From positions 1 through 20,446 of IMG/VR virus record IMGVR_UViG_3300024261_000188: a DNA stretch of 20,446 nt; one strand, given 5' to 3'. Positions within the stretch are counted from its first letter, which is position 1, and every line of letters begins with the position of its first letter. The notes beneath the pieces were generated by a model. The model saw only the letters and a list, made by a program, of their open reading frames with translations, was not told the DNA's origin and made no database searches. Position numbers and translations under genes: made by a program. This document shows positions 1-8,503 of this stretch, in pieces. Source of the DNA: a virus.

Positions 1-84
1 ATTAGAGGAAAGATATATTTACAGCCGACTAAGTCAGTAGAATTTATTTCACTTGATTTTGTTGTAACTAATTCAATTGATTAA
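1..84 (+). CDS. Contractile tail sheath protein, C-terminal end only (gp18-like)
   Basis: Only the last 27 codons and a TAA stop are present; the gene enters from the left edge. The residues include IYLQPTKSVEFISLDFV, which closely follow the C-terminal strand of T4 gp18-type sheath proteins (T4 has a similar 'P-x-R-S-I-N-Y-I-T-L-N-F-V' stretch). In contractile tails this strand takes part in the subunit-to-subunit mesh that holds sheath rings together. A tail tube gene follows 36 bases downstream, giving the usual sheath-then-tube order of T4 genes 18 and 19. The identification rests on a short segment and on context, but both agree. This would be the canonical sheath of the phage, distinct from the much larger sheath-like gene after the tube gene. 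Confidence 0.8.
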   Translation: MRGKIYLQPTKSVEFISLDFVVTNSID

Positions 85-94
85 TATATAGATA

Positions 95-102
95 TATAAA
101 GA
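95..102 (+). promoter_or_regulatory. Possible T4-type late promoter (TATAAAGA)
   Basis: TATAAAGA matches seven of eight bases of the T4 late promoter element TATAAATA and lies 18 bases before the tube gene start, in the gap after the first sheath gene. The tube is needed in many copies, so a local late promoter is plausible. In DNA this AT-rich such matches arise often by chance, so this is only a candidate. Confidence 0.25.
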
Positions 103-120
103 ATTTTAGGAGAATATAAA

Positions 121-609
121 ATGGCAGAGACACTTTCAGTTACTGAAATGATTCCGAACAAGTTTGAGCCAAAAAGAAAGAATCGCTGGATTTTCGCAAT
201 TGAGGGTATTGATGCCTTTATCCTTAAAACTGCTGCACGTCCTTCTTTCACAATTGGTGAGCAAGAGATTAACTTTATTAACGCAAAAAGATATATTGCA
301 GGCAAAATGACGTTTGATCAGTTGAATGTTACATTGCATGATCCGATTGCACCTAGTGGAGCTCAACAAGTTATGGAATGGATTCGTACACATTATGAAT
401 CAGTTAGCGGTAGAGCAGGATATGCAGATTTCTATAAAAGAGACTGCCAGCTTAAGATGCTTGATCCCGTAGGAACAGTTGTAGAGTTATGGGATATCAA
501 AGGCGCGTTTCTAACTAATGCAAACTTTGGAGATTTATCTTATGATGGCGAAGAGCCAACAGATATCTCATTAACTATTAGATTTGATAATTGTGTTCTT
601 CAATATTAA
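121..609 (+). CDS. Tail tube protein (T4 gp19 family)
   Basis: This 162-aa protein would form the stacked hexameric rings of the inner tail tube through which DNA passes. Its length is almost that of T4 gp19 (163 aa). It shows the family layout: a basic start followed by a strand (KNRWIFAIEGID), the central INAKRYIAGKMTFDQLNVTL segment that corresponds to 'N-R-K-I-N-V-A-G-D-R-T-F-D-D-W-T-V-T-V' of T4, a mid-protein helix (QQVMEWIRTHYESV), and C-terminal strands (VVELWDIKGAFLTNANFGDL, then SLTIRFDNCVLQY). The start is supported by AGGAG at 108-112, eight bases before ATG. It sits between two sheath-type genes. No internal oddities are seen. Codon use is like that of its neighbours. Confidence 0.93.
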   Translation: MAETLSVTEMIPNKFEPKRKNRWIFAIEGIDAFILKTAARPSFTIGEQEINFINAKRYIAGKMTFDQLNVTLHDPIAPSGAQQVMEWIRTHYESVSGRAGYADFYKRDCQLKMLDPVGTVVELWDIKGAFLTNANFGDLSYDGEEPTDISLTIRFDNCVLQY

Positions 610-617
610 TTTAAAAC

Positions 618-670
618 TTCTGTTTTTGTTCTTGTTAAATAAATAATATTATATAAGAGCAAAAACAGGA
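618..670 (+). promoter_or_regulatory. Long hairpin that covers the SD of the second sheath gene
   Basis: CTGTTTTTGTTCTT (620-633) pairs with AAGAGCAAAAACAG (655-668): 14 base pairs with a single G-U wobble. Pairing extends outward to 618/670 (U-G, then U-A) and inward to 635/653, leaving an AT-only loop of about 17 bases. The right arm contains AGGA (667-670), the SD of the gene starting at 677, so the folded RNA would hide that ribosome binding site. There is no T-run after the right arm, so it does not look like an intrinsic terminator. A role in translational control or in RNA stability at the tube gene 3' end is inferred. Confidence 0.7.
638..645 (+). promoter_or_regulatory. Possible late promoter in the hairpin loop (AATAAATA)
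   Basis: AATAAATA differs from the T4 late element TATAAATA only at the first base. It lies in the loop of the 618-670 hairpin. Transcripts starting from it would begin near 650, lack the left arm, and so leave the SD at 667-670 free. Chance matches are common in such AT-rich DNA; the position rather than the match is what makes it worth listing. Confidence 0.25.
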
Positions 671-676
671 TCTTAA

Positions 677-3600
677 ATGTCTAACGTAAATAAGAGTCAA
701 ATAAGCGCTAATATTAGCACACCTTTAGTATTCAAAGAAGAAGAAAGTGTATCTTTATTAGATGAAACGCTTTGTGTTGTTGGGACTGCAAAGGAAGGTC
801 CCGCATTTATCCCGCAGCAAATTAGAAGTTTTGAAAGTAACGACAGTATACTGAATTCATGGGAAAATATTTTTGGTAACTTTTCGACACAAAACAAAGA
901 TCCCGGTCCAATATCAGCTAGGGTTTGGCTTGAAAACGGAAAAAATCAAGTAAGTTATATAAGAGTATTAGGAACATCTGATGATGGGAATGCTGGCTTC
1001 GAAGCAGGTGATCTTGTCTTGAGTGGTAGTGTTACTAACGGTGTTAAGGGAGAAAGTAAATTTACTAATACTGGGGGAGATAAAGGTAAAGTTCATTTTT
1101 TAACAACAGTAGTAAAATCAATTGTAGAACCTGAGTATATATCGCCTTATTCAGACTATCTTGGGCAACTAAACATCTCTGAAGACGAAGTAGGAGTAAT
1201 TACAGATTGTATAATGTGCACACACGGTTCATCATTATATTTGCAAAATGATGAAAATGATAATATAAATATTATTTCTAAGAAAAAAGAGCTTTCAACA
1301 AAAAGCAACATAGCTGCACCTTTTCTTGGAAATATATTCACTACAATTGAAAATCCTATGATATACGTTCAAGGACTTAAAGACTCATCAAAAAATGTAA
1401 TTAATATGTACAATGATGCAAGTTTAAAGCAAGGATTTGAAGCTGATCTTTTAAATACAGACTTAGAGTGGATACTTGATAAAGGACACTTTGTATACAC
1501 GAAGTTTCGAAACTTAAATAGTTTTAATAAAACAATTGTTCCAGCTGACACAAAATATTTGATGCTTACTAGCAAAGTTAATATAGACTTAGAGTATGAA
1601 GACTTTAAATCTTCATTCAAAAAAGCAAGAACACCTTGGATAGTTTCACAGCCAATTAATAGAGGTAATATTTCTGACGAAGAAAAGACTGACATTCATA
1701 AGTATTGCAAGAAGTTATTTAGATTTCATACATACAGTGATGGTGATGCTGGTAACAACATAAGAATTAGAATTATGCCTAGAAGAAAAGGCGACATCGA
1801 CAGTTTAAATGATTCTGAACGTTGGTCTATTTTTGATATATCTATTTATATTATTGAAAATAATGACTTTGTATTGAAAGAACAGTTTAGGAATATTACT
1901 TTAAATCCGAATGATAAAAATTATATATGTAATATAATAGGAACTGAGCATGATGTTTATAACGCAGCAACAAAAAAAGTAGAAAATATAGGAAGTTATA
2001 GAAAAACAAACAATATTGTTTTTGTTGAAGTTGTAGAAGAAATTGAAGATGAAGTTATAAACACAGATTTAATGCCATGCGGCTTTATGCCTTATCCTAG
2101 GGTTAATGTAAGTAGTAACCTTTTAAATACACCTGCTTCATTTACAAGCCCGATAATACAAAATCCTCTTAATTACGTAGGAAATCATATGATCCTAGGA
2201 AAATCTAAAGAAGAATTAAACTTTGGGGATAGATACTGGGGTGTTTTATTTGATAACGTCAAAAAAACAAAGTTTGAAAACAAAAAAGTGTCGGGACAAA
2301 ATTATAATTTTTTACTTGATGTAGTTAAAGATAGTGTAAAAACAAAATTTAAAAATGTTTTAGATTACACTAGATTTTTTAAAAATGATTATGAAGATGT
2401 TAGCAAAAACATTTGGGTAGAAGACTTAAAAGACAATGACACTGATTTTTTTAATTCATTTTTTCATTTAGAAAAAATTCTTTATGCTTATAACGAAAGT
2501 TCTATTAAAGACATGTGGGATTTTTCTTTTTATCAAAGAGATGGCCGTAATATAAGTAACGTAAACAAAGTTGATTCTTCAATATACAAGTATGTCAATA
2601 TAGATGATATAACAAAGTCAAACACACTATCAGACTCGCAACATTCAAAGTTTCTTTGTTTTGACTTAATGACATTCGGTGGCTTTGACGGATTTAACAT
2701 TCTTGACAATCATAAAAGAGAAAATCATGGTATTTCAATAATCAGAGAGTTATCTGGTGAAGAAGCCAATAAAACTAAGGGTCAGATATACGAATCTTAC
2801 GATTTAGCAGCAGATATTATTATAGATGACGAAAATTATCGCTGTGACGTTTTTTGCATGCCAGGTATATCTCATAATGAATTGTTGAAAAAAGTATTAC
2901 AGAAAGCAAACGATAAACAGTTTACTTTTATTGCTGATGTGCCTGAAAGAGTTTATAATGATAATTCTATAAACGGGAATTATAATAGTATTGACTCTTA
3001 TTTGATTGACCCAATATTTTTTAAAAATAAAGACAATATTCCTAGTCAATATTTAGAAGAAAGAGAAGACCTGAATTACTTGACATCACTTGCGTCTGAT
3101 AAGACAATTGATGACTTTGTTGGACAAAATTACTATTCAGAATATGGTTTATTTGTTTTAAATAGCATAAAGTCGTCTAGCGTCAATGAAGAATTTTTAG
3201 TACCCTCGAGCATCCTGGCTATAAATTCAATTTCATCTAAAGATGTTCAAGAGCCTATAGACAGCGGAGAATTAGTATACCCAGATTTTATATCATTTAA
3301 TACTGTAATTAATAAGAGTTATATTTACAATAATAATAGATTCGATAGTTTAATTGAGAAAGTCAAAAAACATGATATTACTATTAATCCTGTAGGTATT
3401 ATGACTGCAGACAGAAAATTAAAATTACTTTCTGGAAATACGACAGCTAATAATAATAAAAGTGTTATGAAGTCATATCATAATGTTAGAATAAAACAAC
3501 TAATATCTAGAGAATTAGAGGACTTTTTAACAAGGGCTCCAATATTTCAAGGCAATAGTTTACTATTCTCTAATAATAGTAAGAACTCATCTTTCTTCAA

Positions 3601-3877
3601 TATAAAGACAGCTTTGTTAGTTTCTTTAGAAAATATACTGCAGAAATTTGTAGATGAAAAAATAATCAAAACATTTTCAGTCTATGTAGACATAGCTGAT
3701 TTAAATAGAAGTTCTAATTACAATTATATAAACAATATAGTTCATGGAGAAATTAGTTTTTCTTTATTTGATATAGGTCCTGACAATTTTGTTTCTTTAG
3801 ATATAAATAAGATTTTAAATAACATAAAACAGTTTACGTCAACTAATAATATTAATATAATTAATAATACTATATAG
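677..3877 (+). CDS. Second, very large contractile sheath-like protein
   Basis: This 1066-aa protein has sheath features in four places. Residues 1-110 follow the sheath N-terminus: VVGTAKEGPAFIPQQI, then a segment ending QVSYIRVLGTSDDG. Residues about 345-430 look like a sheath core domain: SDGDAGNNIRIRIMP and later FRNITLNPNDKNYICNIIGT. Residues about 705-760 fit the conserved core strand and helix (CDVFCMPGISHNELL, then FTFIADVPERV). Residues about 930-1050 fit the C-terminal domain, with an 'N-x-R-I-K-x-L-I' helix and final strands HGEISFSLFDIGPDNFVSLD. T4 gp18 is 659 aa, so some 400 residues are extra, mostly Asn/Lys-rich stretches around 120-340 and 480-700. The AGGA SD is six bases before ATG and inside a hairpin. 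Its role (alternate sheath, baseplate-proximal ring or sheath adaptor) is inferred; the tail is clearly the setting. Confidence 0.82.
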   Translation: MSNVNKSQISANISTPLVFKEEESVSLLDETLCVVGTAKEGPAFIPQQIRSFESNDSILNSWENIFGNFSTQNKDPGPISARVWLENGKNQVSYIRVLGTSDDGNAGFEAGDLVLSGSVTNGVKGESKFTNTGGDKGKVHFLTTVVKSIVEPEYISPYSDYLGQLNISEDEVGVITDCIMCTHGSSLYLQNDENDNINIISKKKELSTKSNIAAPFLGNIFTTIENPMIYVQGLKDSSKNVINMYNDASLKQGFEADLLNTDLEWILDKGHFVYTKFRNLNSFNKTIVPADTKYLMLTSKVNIDLEYEDFKSSFKKARTPWIVSQPINRGNISDEEKTDIHKYCKKLFRFHTYSDGDAGNNIRIRIMPRRKGDIDSLNDSERWSIFDISIYIIENNDFVLKEQFRNITLNPNDKNYICNIIGTEHDVYNAATKKVENIGSYRKTNNIVFVEVVEEIEDEVINTDLMPCGFMPYPRVNVSSNLLNTPASFTSPIIQNPLNYVGNHMILGKSKEELNFGDRYWGVLFDNVKKTKFENKKVSGQNYNFLLDVVKDSVKTKFKNVLDYTRFFKNDYEDVSKNIWVEDLKDNDTDFFNSFFHLEKILYAYNESSIKDMWDFSFYQRDGRNISNVNKVDSSIYKYVNIDDITKSNTLSDSQHSKFLCFDLMTFGGFDGFNILDNHKRENHGISIIRELSGEEANKTKGQIYESYDLAADIIIDDENYRCDVFCMPGISHNELLKKVLQKANDKQFTFIADVPERVYNDNSINGNYNSIDSYLIDPIFFKNKDNIPSQYLEEREDLNYLTSLASDKTIDDFVGQNYYSEYGLFVLNSIKSSSVNEEFLVPSSILAINSISSKDVQEPIDSGELVYPDFISFNTVINKSYIYNNNRFDSLIEKVKKHDITINPVGIMTADRKLKLLSGNTTANNNKSVMKSYHNVRIKQLISRELEDFLTRAPIFQGNSLLFSNNSKNSSFFNIKTALLVSLENILQKFVDEKIIKTFSVYVDIADLNRSSNYNYINNIVHGEISFSLFDIGPDNFVSLDINKILNNIKQFTSTNNINIINNTI

Positions 3878-3895
3878 TACGGAGAATTATAATAT

Positions 3896-4738
3896 ATGAA
3901 CAATCTAGATGAGCCAATTAATCCTAATCAAGTAGCTGAATCGAGTCCTATCAAGAAATCAAATGTAATGATAGATGACTTTGGAATTGACATACCTGTG
4001 GAGACAGTTCCTTTACCTTCTAGAGGTATTATATACAAAACTGAGGGTGCTTTGTTTGGTCAAGAAACTTTAGATATTAAACCTATGACAGCTAAGGAAG
4101 AAGATATTCTAACTTCTAGAGCATACATTAAAAATGGATCTGTTATAAGCAAGCTAATAAGTAGTTGTCTAACAAATAAAAATATAAATCCAGACGATTT
4201 AATTTCTGGAGACAGAAATGCGCTATTAATTGCGTTAAGAATTACAGGGTACGGCTCTGACTATGAGTTAGAGATAACTTGTCCAGAATGTTCAAAATCA
4301 AGCAAGAATTCTTTTGACTTGTCAACTTTGTCAATTAAAAGACTTGTAGTTGATCCTGTAGAAATAGGCGTAAATGAGTTTGAAGTAGAATTACCAGTAA
4401 CTAAGAAAACTGTAAAGGTTAGATTTTTAACAGGTAAAGATGAAAGAGAAATGATGACTATCTCAGAAAGAAAAAAGAAAAGTGGTCTCAATACAGAAAG
4501 CGCAATTACTGATAGACTTAATAGATCAATTTTAGCTGTTGGTGATATCACAGACAAAAATAAAATTTCTATGTTTGTAAGGAATATGCCTGTTAGAGAC
4601 TCTCTTTCATTAAGGAAATTCCTTGATAATCATGAGCCCGGTGTAGATATGAAGTCACATATGACTTGTACACATTGTCATGAGGAAAGTGAGGTTGACT
4701 TACCAATCGGCGCTTCATTTTTTTGGCCTGACGCCTGA
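3896..4738 (+). CDS. Baseplate hub assembly protein, T4 gp26-like, with zinc-ribbon cysteines
   Basis: This 280-aa protein fits the T4 baseplate protein family that includes gp26. Diagnostic stretches are LPSRGIIYKTEG (40-51), KPMTAKEEDILTSRAYIKNG (62-81), GDRNALLIALRITGYGSDYE (105-124), and a C-terminus FFWPDA. Two cysteine pairs, C129/C132 (CPEC) and C258/C261 (CTHC), can form one zinc-binding site, as in other family members. The protein is expected to act in the cytoplasm in assembly of the central baseplate, before tape measure and tube are built. GGAG (3881-3884) lies upstream of ATG with a rather long spacer of about 11 bases. Its last 59 bases overlap the next small gene in the +1 frame, and the overlap contains a run of seven T. 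Confidence 0.85.
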   Translation: MNNLDEPINPNQVAESSPIKKSNVMIDDFGIDIPVETVPLPSRGIIYKTEGALFGQETLDIKPMTAKEEDILTSRAYIKNGSVISKLISSCLTNKNINPDDLISGDRNALLIALRITGYGSDYELEITCPECSKSSKNSFDLSTLSIKRLVVDPVEIGVNEFEVELPVTKKTVKVRFLTGKDEREMMTISERKKKSGLNTESAITDRLNRSILAVGDITDKNKISMFVRNMPVRDSLSLRKFLDNHEPGVDMKSHMTCTHCHEESEVDLPIGASFFWPDA

Positions 4739-4952
4739 AAATAAAACAATAATCCTAGAACAGTTATACATCTTGATAAAACATGCAAATTTTACATACT
4801 TAGACGCTTACAAACTCCCAGTGTGGAAAAGACTCTGGTTTATATACAAACTCAAAGAAGATAACGAAAAGGAAAACGAGACAATTAAAAACTCATCACA
4901 AAATTCTTCTAACAGTAATAACAATAATAACATATTTAAAAAAGGTTTCTAG
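4680..4952 (+). CDS. Small protein between gp26-like gene and tape measure (putative hub or tail assembly factor)
   Basis: Up to 90 aa, overlapping the end of the gp26-like gene in the +1 frame. The core (about 28-58: LYILIKHANFTYLDAYKLPV, then WKRLWFIYKL) resembles small proteins found at this place in contractile tail clusters, where a helix, a 'F-T-Y-x-D-x-x-x-L-P' turn and a 'W/Y-x-R-x-W/F' helix follow one another. The tail is Ser/Asn-rich with an Asn run. The start is uncertain. ATG 4680 has no SD, whereas TTG 4695 has AGGA (4683-4686) eight bases upstream. The frame is open from 4665, so entry by frameshift from the upstream gene is also possible. Function is inferred from position and a short resemblance: perhaps an assembly chaperone for hub or tape measure. 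Confidence 0.65.
   Translation: MRKVRLTYQSALHFFGLTPENKTIILEQLYILIKHANFTYLDAYKLPVWKRLWFIYKLKEDNEKENETIKNSSQNSSNSNNNNNIFKKGF
4718..4724 (+). other. Run of seven T, possible +1 frameshift site
   Basis: The gp26-like frame reads TCA TTT TTT TGG here, five codons before its stop. A Phe-tRNA on TTT could slip one base forward and re-pair fully, after which ribosomes would read GGC CTG in the frame of the 90-aa ORF and make a fusion. No obvious downstream stem was identified by eye. The call is speculative. Confidence 0.2.
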
Positions 4953-4978
4953 TTAATATAACTGCTTAGGAGTTTTAA

Positions 4979-7900
4979 ATGTCAAATACAGACAAATTAA
5001 TTGCTGCAATAGGTGAATTTACAAAAGCAATGGAAAACATCAAAGTAAGCAGTAGCTCTGAGAACACTGATGTTTTGTCTGGGCACACAGCTGTTATAAA
5101 AGAACAAACAGAAAAGATAATAGAATTAACAGCTGCGATGAAAGAAAAAAGTTCTGAAGATCAAGAAAGTCAAAAATCAAAAGACGCAGCAGATGAAAAA
5201 TCTTCCAAACAAACAGAAAAGCTTATAGGGATGCAAAAAGAACTGGCTAATATATGGCCTAAGTTCGGACCAAAACTTATAAACGGATTAAATAAATTCA
5301 CATCAGCATTAACTTCTATAAAGTCCTCTTTTGGAAATCTTACTAAGAAGTTTAAAGGCATGTTCAGCGGAGGAGCATTTGGGAAAAAGCTAGGATCAGT
5401 AGGTAGTCTTATGGGTAAGGGCTTAAAAGGAGCATTCGGCGGTATAGGAAAACTTGGCAAAAGCATTTCAGGTATAGGGAAAGGTATATTAGGCGGTGTT
5501 AAAAGCTTTTACGGGAAAATTAAAACGGGTCTTAACGTTTTTTTACTTTCTAATCCAATTGGAATGGCAGTTAAAAAAATAGGCGGATTTATTTTTAGTA
5601 AAACAGTAGGCAAGATGTTAGGCGCGACAGCAAAAATTTTCAAAACAGGGATTACATATGGCGCAAAATTTGCCAAGGTAATGGTAGGATTACCCCTGCA
5701 AATAGTAGGAGCTGTTGCTAAAATAGGACATTCCTTCAGAAGAAACGTTGTTGAAGTTATTGGTGGAGCTGTTGAAGGAGTTAAAGACTTTGTGGATGTC
5801 AATGACGGTCTAGGAAAATCAATTAAAGACATGTCAACATCTTCAGCAATGTCTTTAGACAAATTTAGTGACCCTACGAGTGATTTAGTCAAAATGTTTG
5901 GAGACGGACCAAGCGGTTTAGCAAATGCTTTACAAGCAGCTGGGACAGCAATGCAAGATATGGGTCAATTTGCTGATGTTGCAGGAAGGTCAATAATAAA
6001 GAATGAAAAAAACTTTTTGCATTATACAAAAGCAACAAGAAGTTTAGGTATGGCCAGCGATGATATTGGGTATATTACTGCAGAAGCTGTAAAAAATGGA
6101 GAAAGCATATATGCAGCGTTAGATAAGGTTGTAATCGCTTCAGACGCAACTTCAAAACAATTTGGTGTAGATAGAAAGAAACTTTCTAAAAACTTTTTTG
6201 TTTTAAGAAAAGATATAACAAATTTTGGTCATTTGTCAAACAAAGAGTTGATGGAAACTTCTGCAAAGTTAACACAGATGGGTGTATCAATGGCAGAAGC
6301 AGCTGCTGTATTTAATAAGATGGATACGTTTGAATCAGCTGCGCAAACATCAGCAATGTTGTCACAAACTTTTGGAATGAATCTAGATGCTTTGAAGCTT
6401 TTGAGAGCTGAAAAGCCTGAAGAGATTATCGAGCAATTTAGTAAAGCAATGCAATCAACTGGAAGATCTTTTGATGATTTAAATCGACACGAAAAGTCTT
6501 TGATGGCATCTCACACAGGATTGTCTGCTGAATCTTTAAAAATGACAATGAATTATAGAAACTTAGGGATGTCATATAAAGATATACAAAAGAAAATGAA
6601 AGAAGACGATCCTACACAACAGCAAATAAAAAATCTTAAGATGATGAGTGGTTCTCTAAAAGAAATAAAAAAGACACTTGGCGGCGAGAATGTCTTTAAA
6701 AGGTTTGCAGACGGTGTTTTGGAAACTGTCAAAGCGAATTCTGGGTTGTCAAAAACATTCCTTACAGTTTCAAAAAGATTTGAAGACTTTTTCGTTGCAG
6801 GTCTAAAGATTTCTGACAAGGCAAAAGGCTCGTTTGAAAAAGCTTTTTCTCCTTTTAAAACTGTTTTAGAACAAATGGTTGGTGACGGAACTGATGGTAA
6901 TAAAGGGTTGTTAGATGCTAGCAAGTTTAAAGATTCTTTTGAAGAATTTGCTGGAACTTATGGTGATTACCTTGGTAGAGCATTTAAAGGAGACAGTCTT
7001 AGCAATCTTCAAGTAGAAATACGTAATAGTCTTAAATCTGCTTTTGACTTTAAAAATTTAAATCAAGGGAATACTTTTGTCGGGAAGCTATTCAAGTCAA
7101 GTGGTGAACTCATTGGTCAAATATTGAAAGGATTTGCAGCATTTGGTCCAGGTTTAATTGATATAACTTTCGATGCTATGGATAGTTTAATAGACTTTTT
7201 AGTAAACTATAAAGATAGTCCTAAAGCAAACGGGTTGTTGTATAATAATAGTATAAAAGGAATGCTCTCAAATTTACTGGGATTAAATGAAGATGATCAA
7301 ACAGCTATTTTGGGTACCTTTGGTCATCTAATTGATAGAGTCATATCCTCTACAGGCCCTTTAATGCGATTATATGCTTGGATTAATGTTAAGTTTGCAG
7401 AACTTATAAAGGATGCCATGTCTGCAGTTATCAACGCTGCTGAAGAAGGGTTTAAGAATTCGCCGATTGGATCATTTATTTATAGCTTTAACTTTGGTTC
7501 TAATAAATATAATTTCGAGCAAGGACAAAAAGGAGGCAAATCTTTAAGTCTATCAAGCCTTAACAAAGAGTCGCTAGGAAAACTTCATAATAGAGAAAAT
7601 TACGAAGCCTTTGAGGTAGATCAAATAGGAAAAATATATTCAATGCTAGAGAGCGAAGCAAAAAAACAAAAATTTGATACTTTAAAAGTAAATAAATTAC
7701 AAAAAATAATGAATCAAATTCAAAGTGCCAAAGGAGAAACAGGATGGGATCTTGATGATGATGATTTTGTTAAAAGTATTGCAAGTCAGGTTGCTAAATA
7801 TCGAGGTATTACTTTAGACATTGATAAAGCAAATGGCATCGTTCAGAATGCGCAAGGTAAACTGTTAGGACCGGGAGGCTTGGCAACATTAAAAGCAACA

Positions 7901-8230
7901 CCTGACGGGCTTCAAGTTACTCAGCTTGCGCCTGGCGATAATTTGGTGGCAGCTAAGTCAGGTGAAATAAGTTATGGAGGTAATGCTGCAAGTGGATTCC
8001 AAAGCGTGTCAAACATTTCAGCACAGCAAAATGTAGGACAAACATCAATGCAGGGTCCATCTGAGTTAAAGATTTGTCTTCAAGTTGATGGTAATACATT
8101 GACTGAAGTTTGTTTAGATAATGATATAATTAGAAAAGCGACGCAAGTAAAAAATGGAAGAGCAACGTTAGGTGATGGAATAGTTGTTGATGCAGCAGGA
8201 AGTCGTGTACAGAGCTCTAACCTTCGATAA
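4979..8230 (+). CDS. Tape measure protein
   Basis: At 1083 aa this is the likely tail-length ruler, packed inside the tube and released at injection. Evidence is its place after the gp26-like and small assembly genes, its size, and its composition. It has a polar helical N-terminus (1-95), a Gly-rich run of hydrophobic 'G-x-x-G-K' steps (about 120-185, e.g. MGKGLKGAFGGIGKLGKSIS), and hydrophobic helices to about 250. A long helical Ala/Lys/Met-rich middle follows. The beta-looking C-terminus (LKICLQVDGNTLTEVCLD, about 1025-1042) resembles the ends of other tape measures. With the usual rule of about 0.15 nm per residue the tail would be up to about 160 nm, longer than the T4 tail (gp29, 590 aa). 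No lysozyme or peptidase motif was seen. AGGAG lies just upstream of ATG. Confidence 0.85.
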   Translation: MSNTDKLIAAIGEFTKAMENIKVSSSSENTDVLSGHTAVIKEQTEKIIELTAAMKEKSSEDQESQKSKDAADEKSSKQTEKLIGMQKELANIWPKFGPKLINGLNKFTSALTSIKSSFGNLTKKFKGMFSGGAFGKKLGSVGSLMGKGLKGAFGGIGKLGKSISGIGKGILGGVKSFYGKIKTGLNVFLLSNPIGMAVKKIGGFIFSKTVGKMLGATAKIFKTGITYGAKFAKVMVGLPLQIVGAVAKIGHSFRRNVVEVIGGAVEGVKDFVDVNDGLGKSIKDMSTSSAMSLDKFSDPTSDLVKMFGDGPSGLANALQAAGTAMQDMGQFADVAGRSIIKNEKNFLHYTKATRSLGMASDDIGYITAEAVKNGESIYAALDKVVIASDATSKQFGVDRKKLSKNFFVLRKDITNFGHLSNKELMETSAKLTQMGVSMAEAAAVFNKMDTFESAAQTSAMLSQTFGMNLDALKLLRAEKPEEIIEQFSKAMQSTGRSFDDLNRHEKSLMASHTGLSAESLKMTMNYRNLGMSYKDIQKKMKEDDPTQQQIKNLKMMSGSLKEIKKTLGGENVFKRFADGVLETVKANSGLSKTFLTVSKRFEDFFVAGLKISDKAKGSFEKAFSPFKTVLEQMVGDGTDGNKGLLDASKFKDSFEEFAGTYGDYLGRAFKGDSLSNLQVEIRNSLKSAFDFKNLNQGNTFVGKLFKSSGELIGQILKGFAAFGPGLIDITFDAMDSLIDFLVNYKDSPKANGLLYNNSIKGMLSNLLGLNEDDQTAILGTFGHLIDRVISSTGPLMRLYAWINVKFAELIKDAMSAVINAAEEGFKNSPIGSFIYSFNFGSNKYNFEQGQKGGKSLSLSSLNKESLGKLHNRENYEAFEVDQIGKIYSMLESEAKKQKFDTLKVNKLQKIMNQIQSAKGETGWDLDDDDFVKSIASQVAKYRGITLDIDKANGIVQNAQGKLLGPGGLATLKATPDGLQVTQLAPGDNLVAAKSGEISYGGNAASGFQSVSNISAQQNVGQTSMQGPSELKICLQVDGNTLTEVCLDNDIIRKATQVKNGRATLGDGIVVDAAGSRVQSSNLR

Positions 8231-8239
8231 GGAATAATT

Positions 8240-8503
8240 ATGGACAAAAATAATATAAAAAATCAAGCTGCTATTTTATTAAAAGAAAACAATATTCTAG
8301 ATGTATTTGCCGAGATCTATTCTAAAAAGCTTAATATAGATATTAGTGATGCCAAAAAGCTTGTCCAGATAAAAACAGAGAACAGATTGAACGACATAAC
8401 AAACCTACTTGAAGCAAGGGTTAATCAAGAATCAATTAAAAACAAAAGCGAGAATGTTGATCTAGATGAATATTTAAATAATAAGCCTGTTATTAAAGGA
8501 TAG
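8240..8503 (+). CDS. Small helical protein of unknown function in the tail operon
   Basis: 87 aa, nine bases after the tape measure and three bases before the next gene. The SD AAGGA overlaps the tape measure stop (ataAGGAata), which suggests coupled translation. The sequence is mostly charged and helical, with a heptad-like middle (about 25-65) and a polar, Asn/Lys-rich C-terminus. No signal peptide, membrane segment or cysteine is seen. Size and position would fit a tail assembly chaperone or a minor baseplate component, but I do not recognise the family. Confidence 0.7.
   Translation: MDKNNIKNQAAILLKENNILDVFAEIYSKKLNIDISDAKKLVQIKTENRLNDITNLLEARVNQESIKNKSENVDLDEYLNNKPVIKG

Noticed and set aside
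3841-3895. AT-only near-palindrome at the end of the large sheath gene
   Set aside because: It is imperfect and is explained by the Asn/Ile-rich C-terminus of the protein.
5170-6924. Three antisense open frames (98 to 127 codons) opposite the tape measure gene
   Set aside because: They lie wholly within a well-supported gene, have no SD or family likeness, and are typical of the reverse strand of Gly/Lys/Ala-rich coding sequence.
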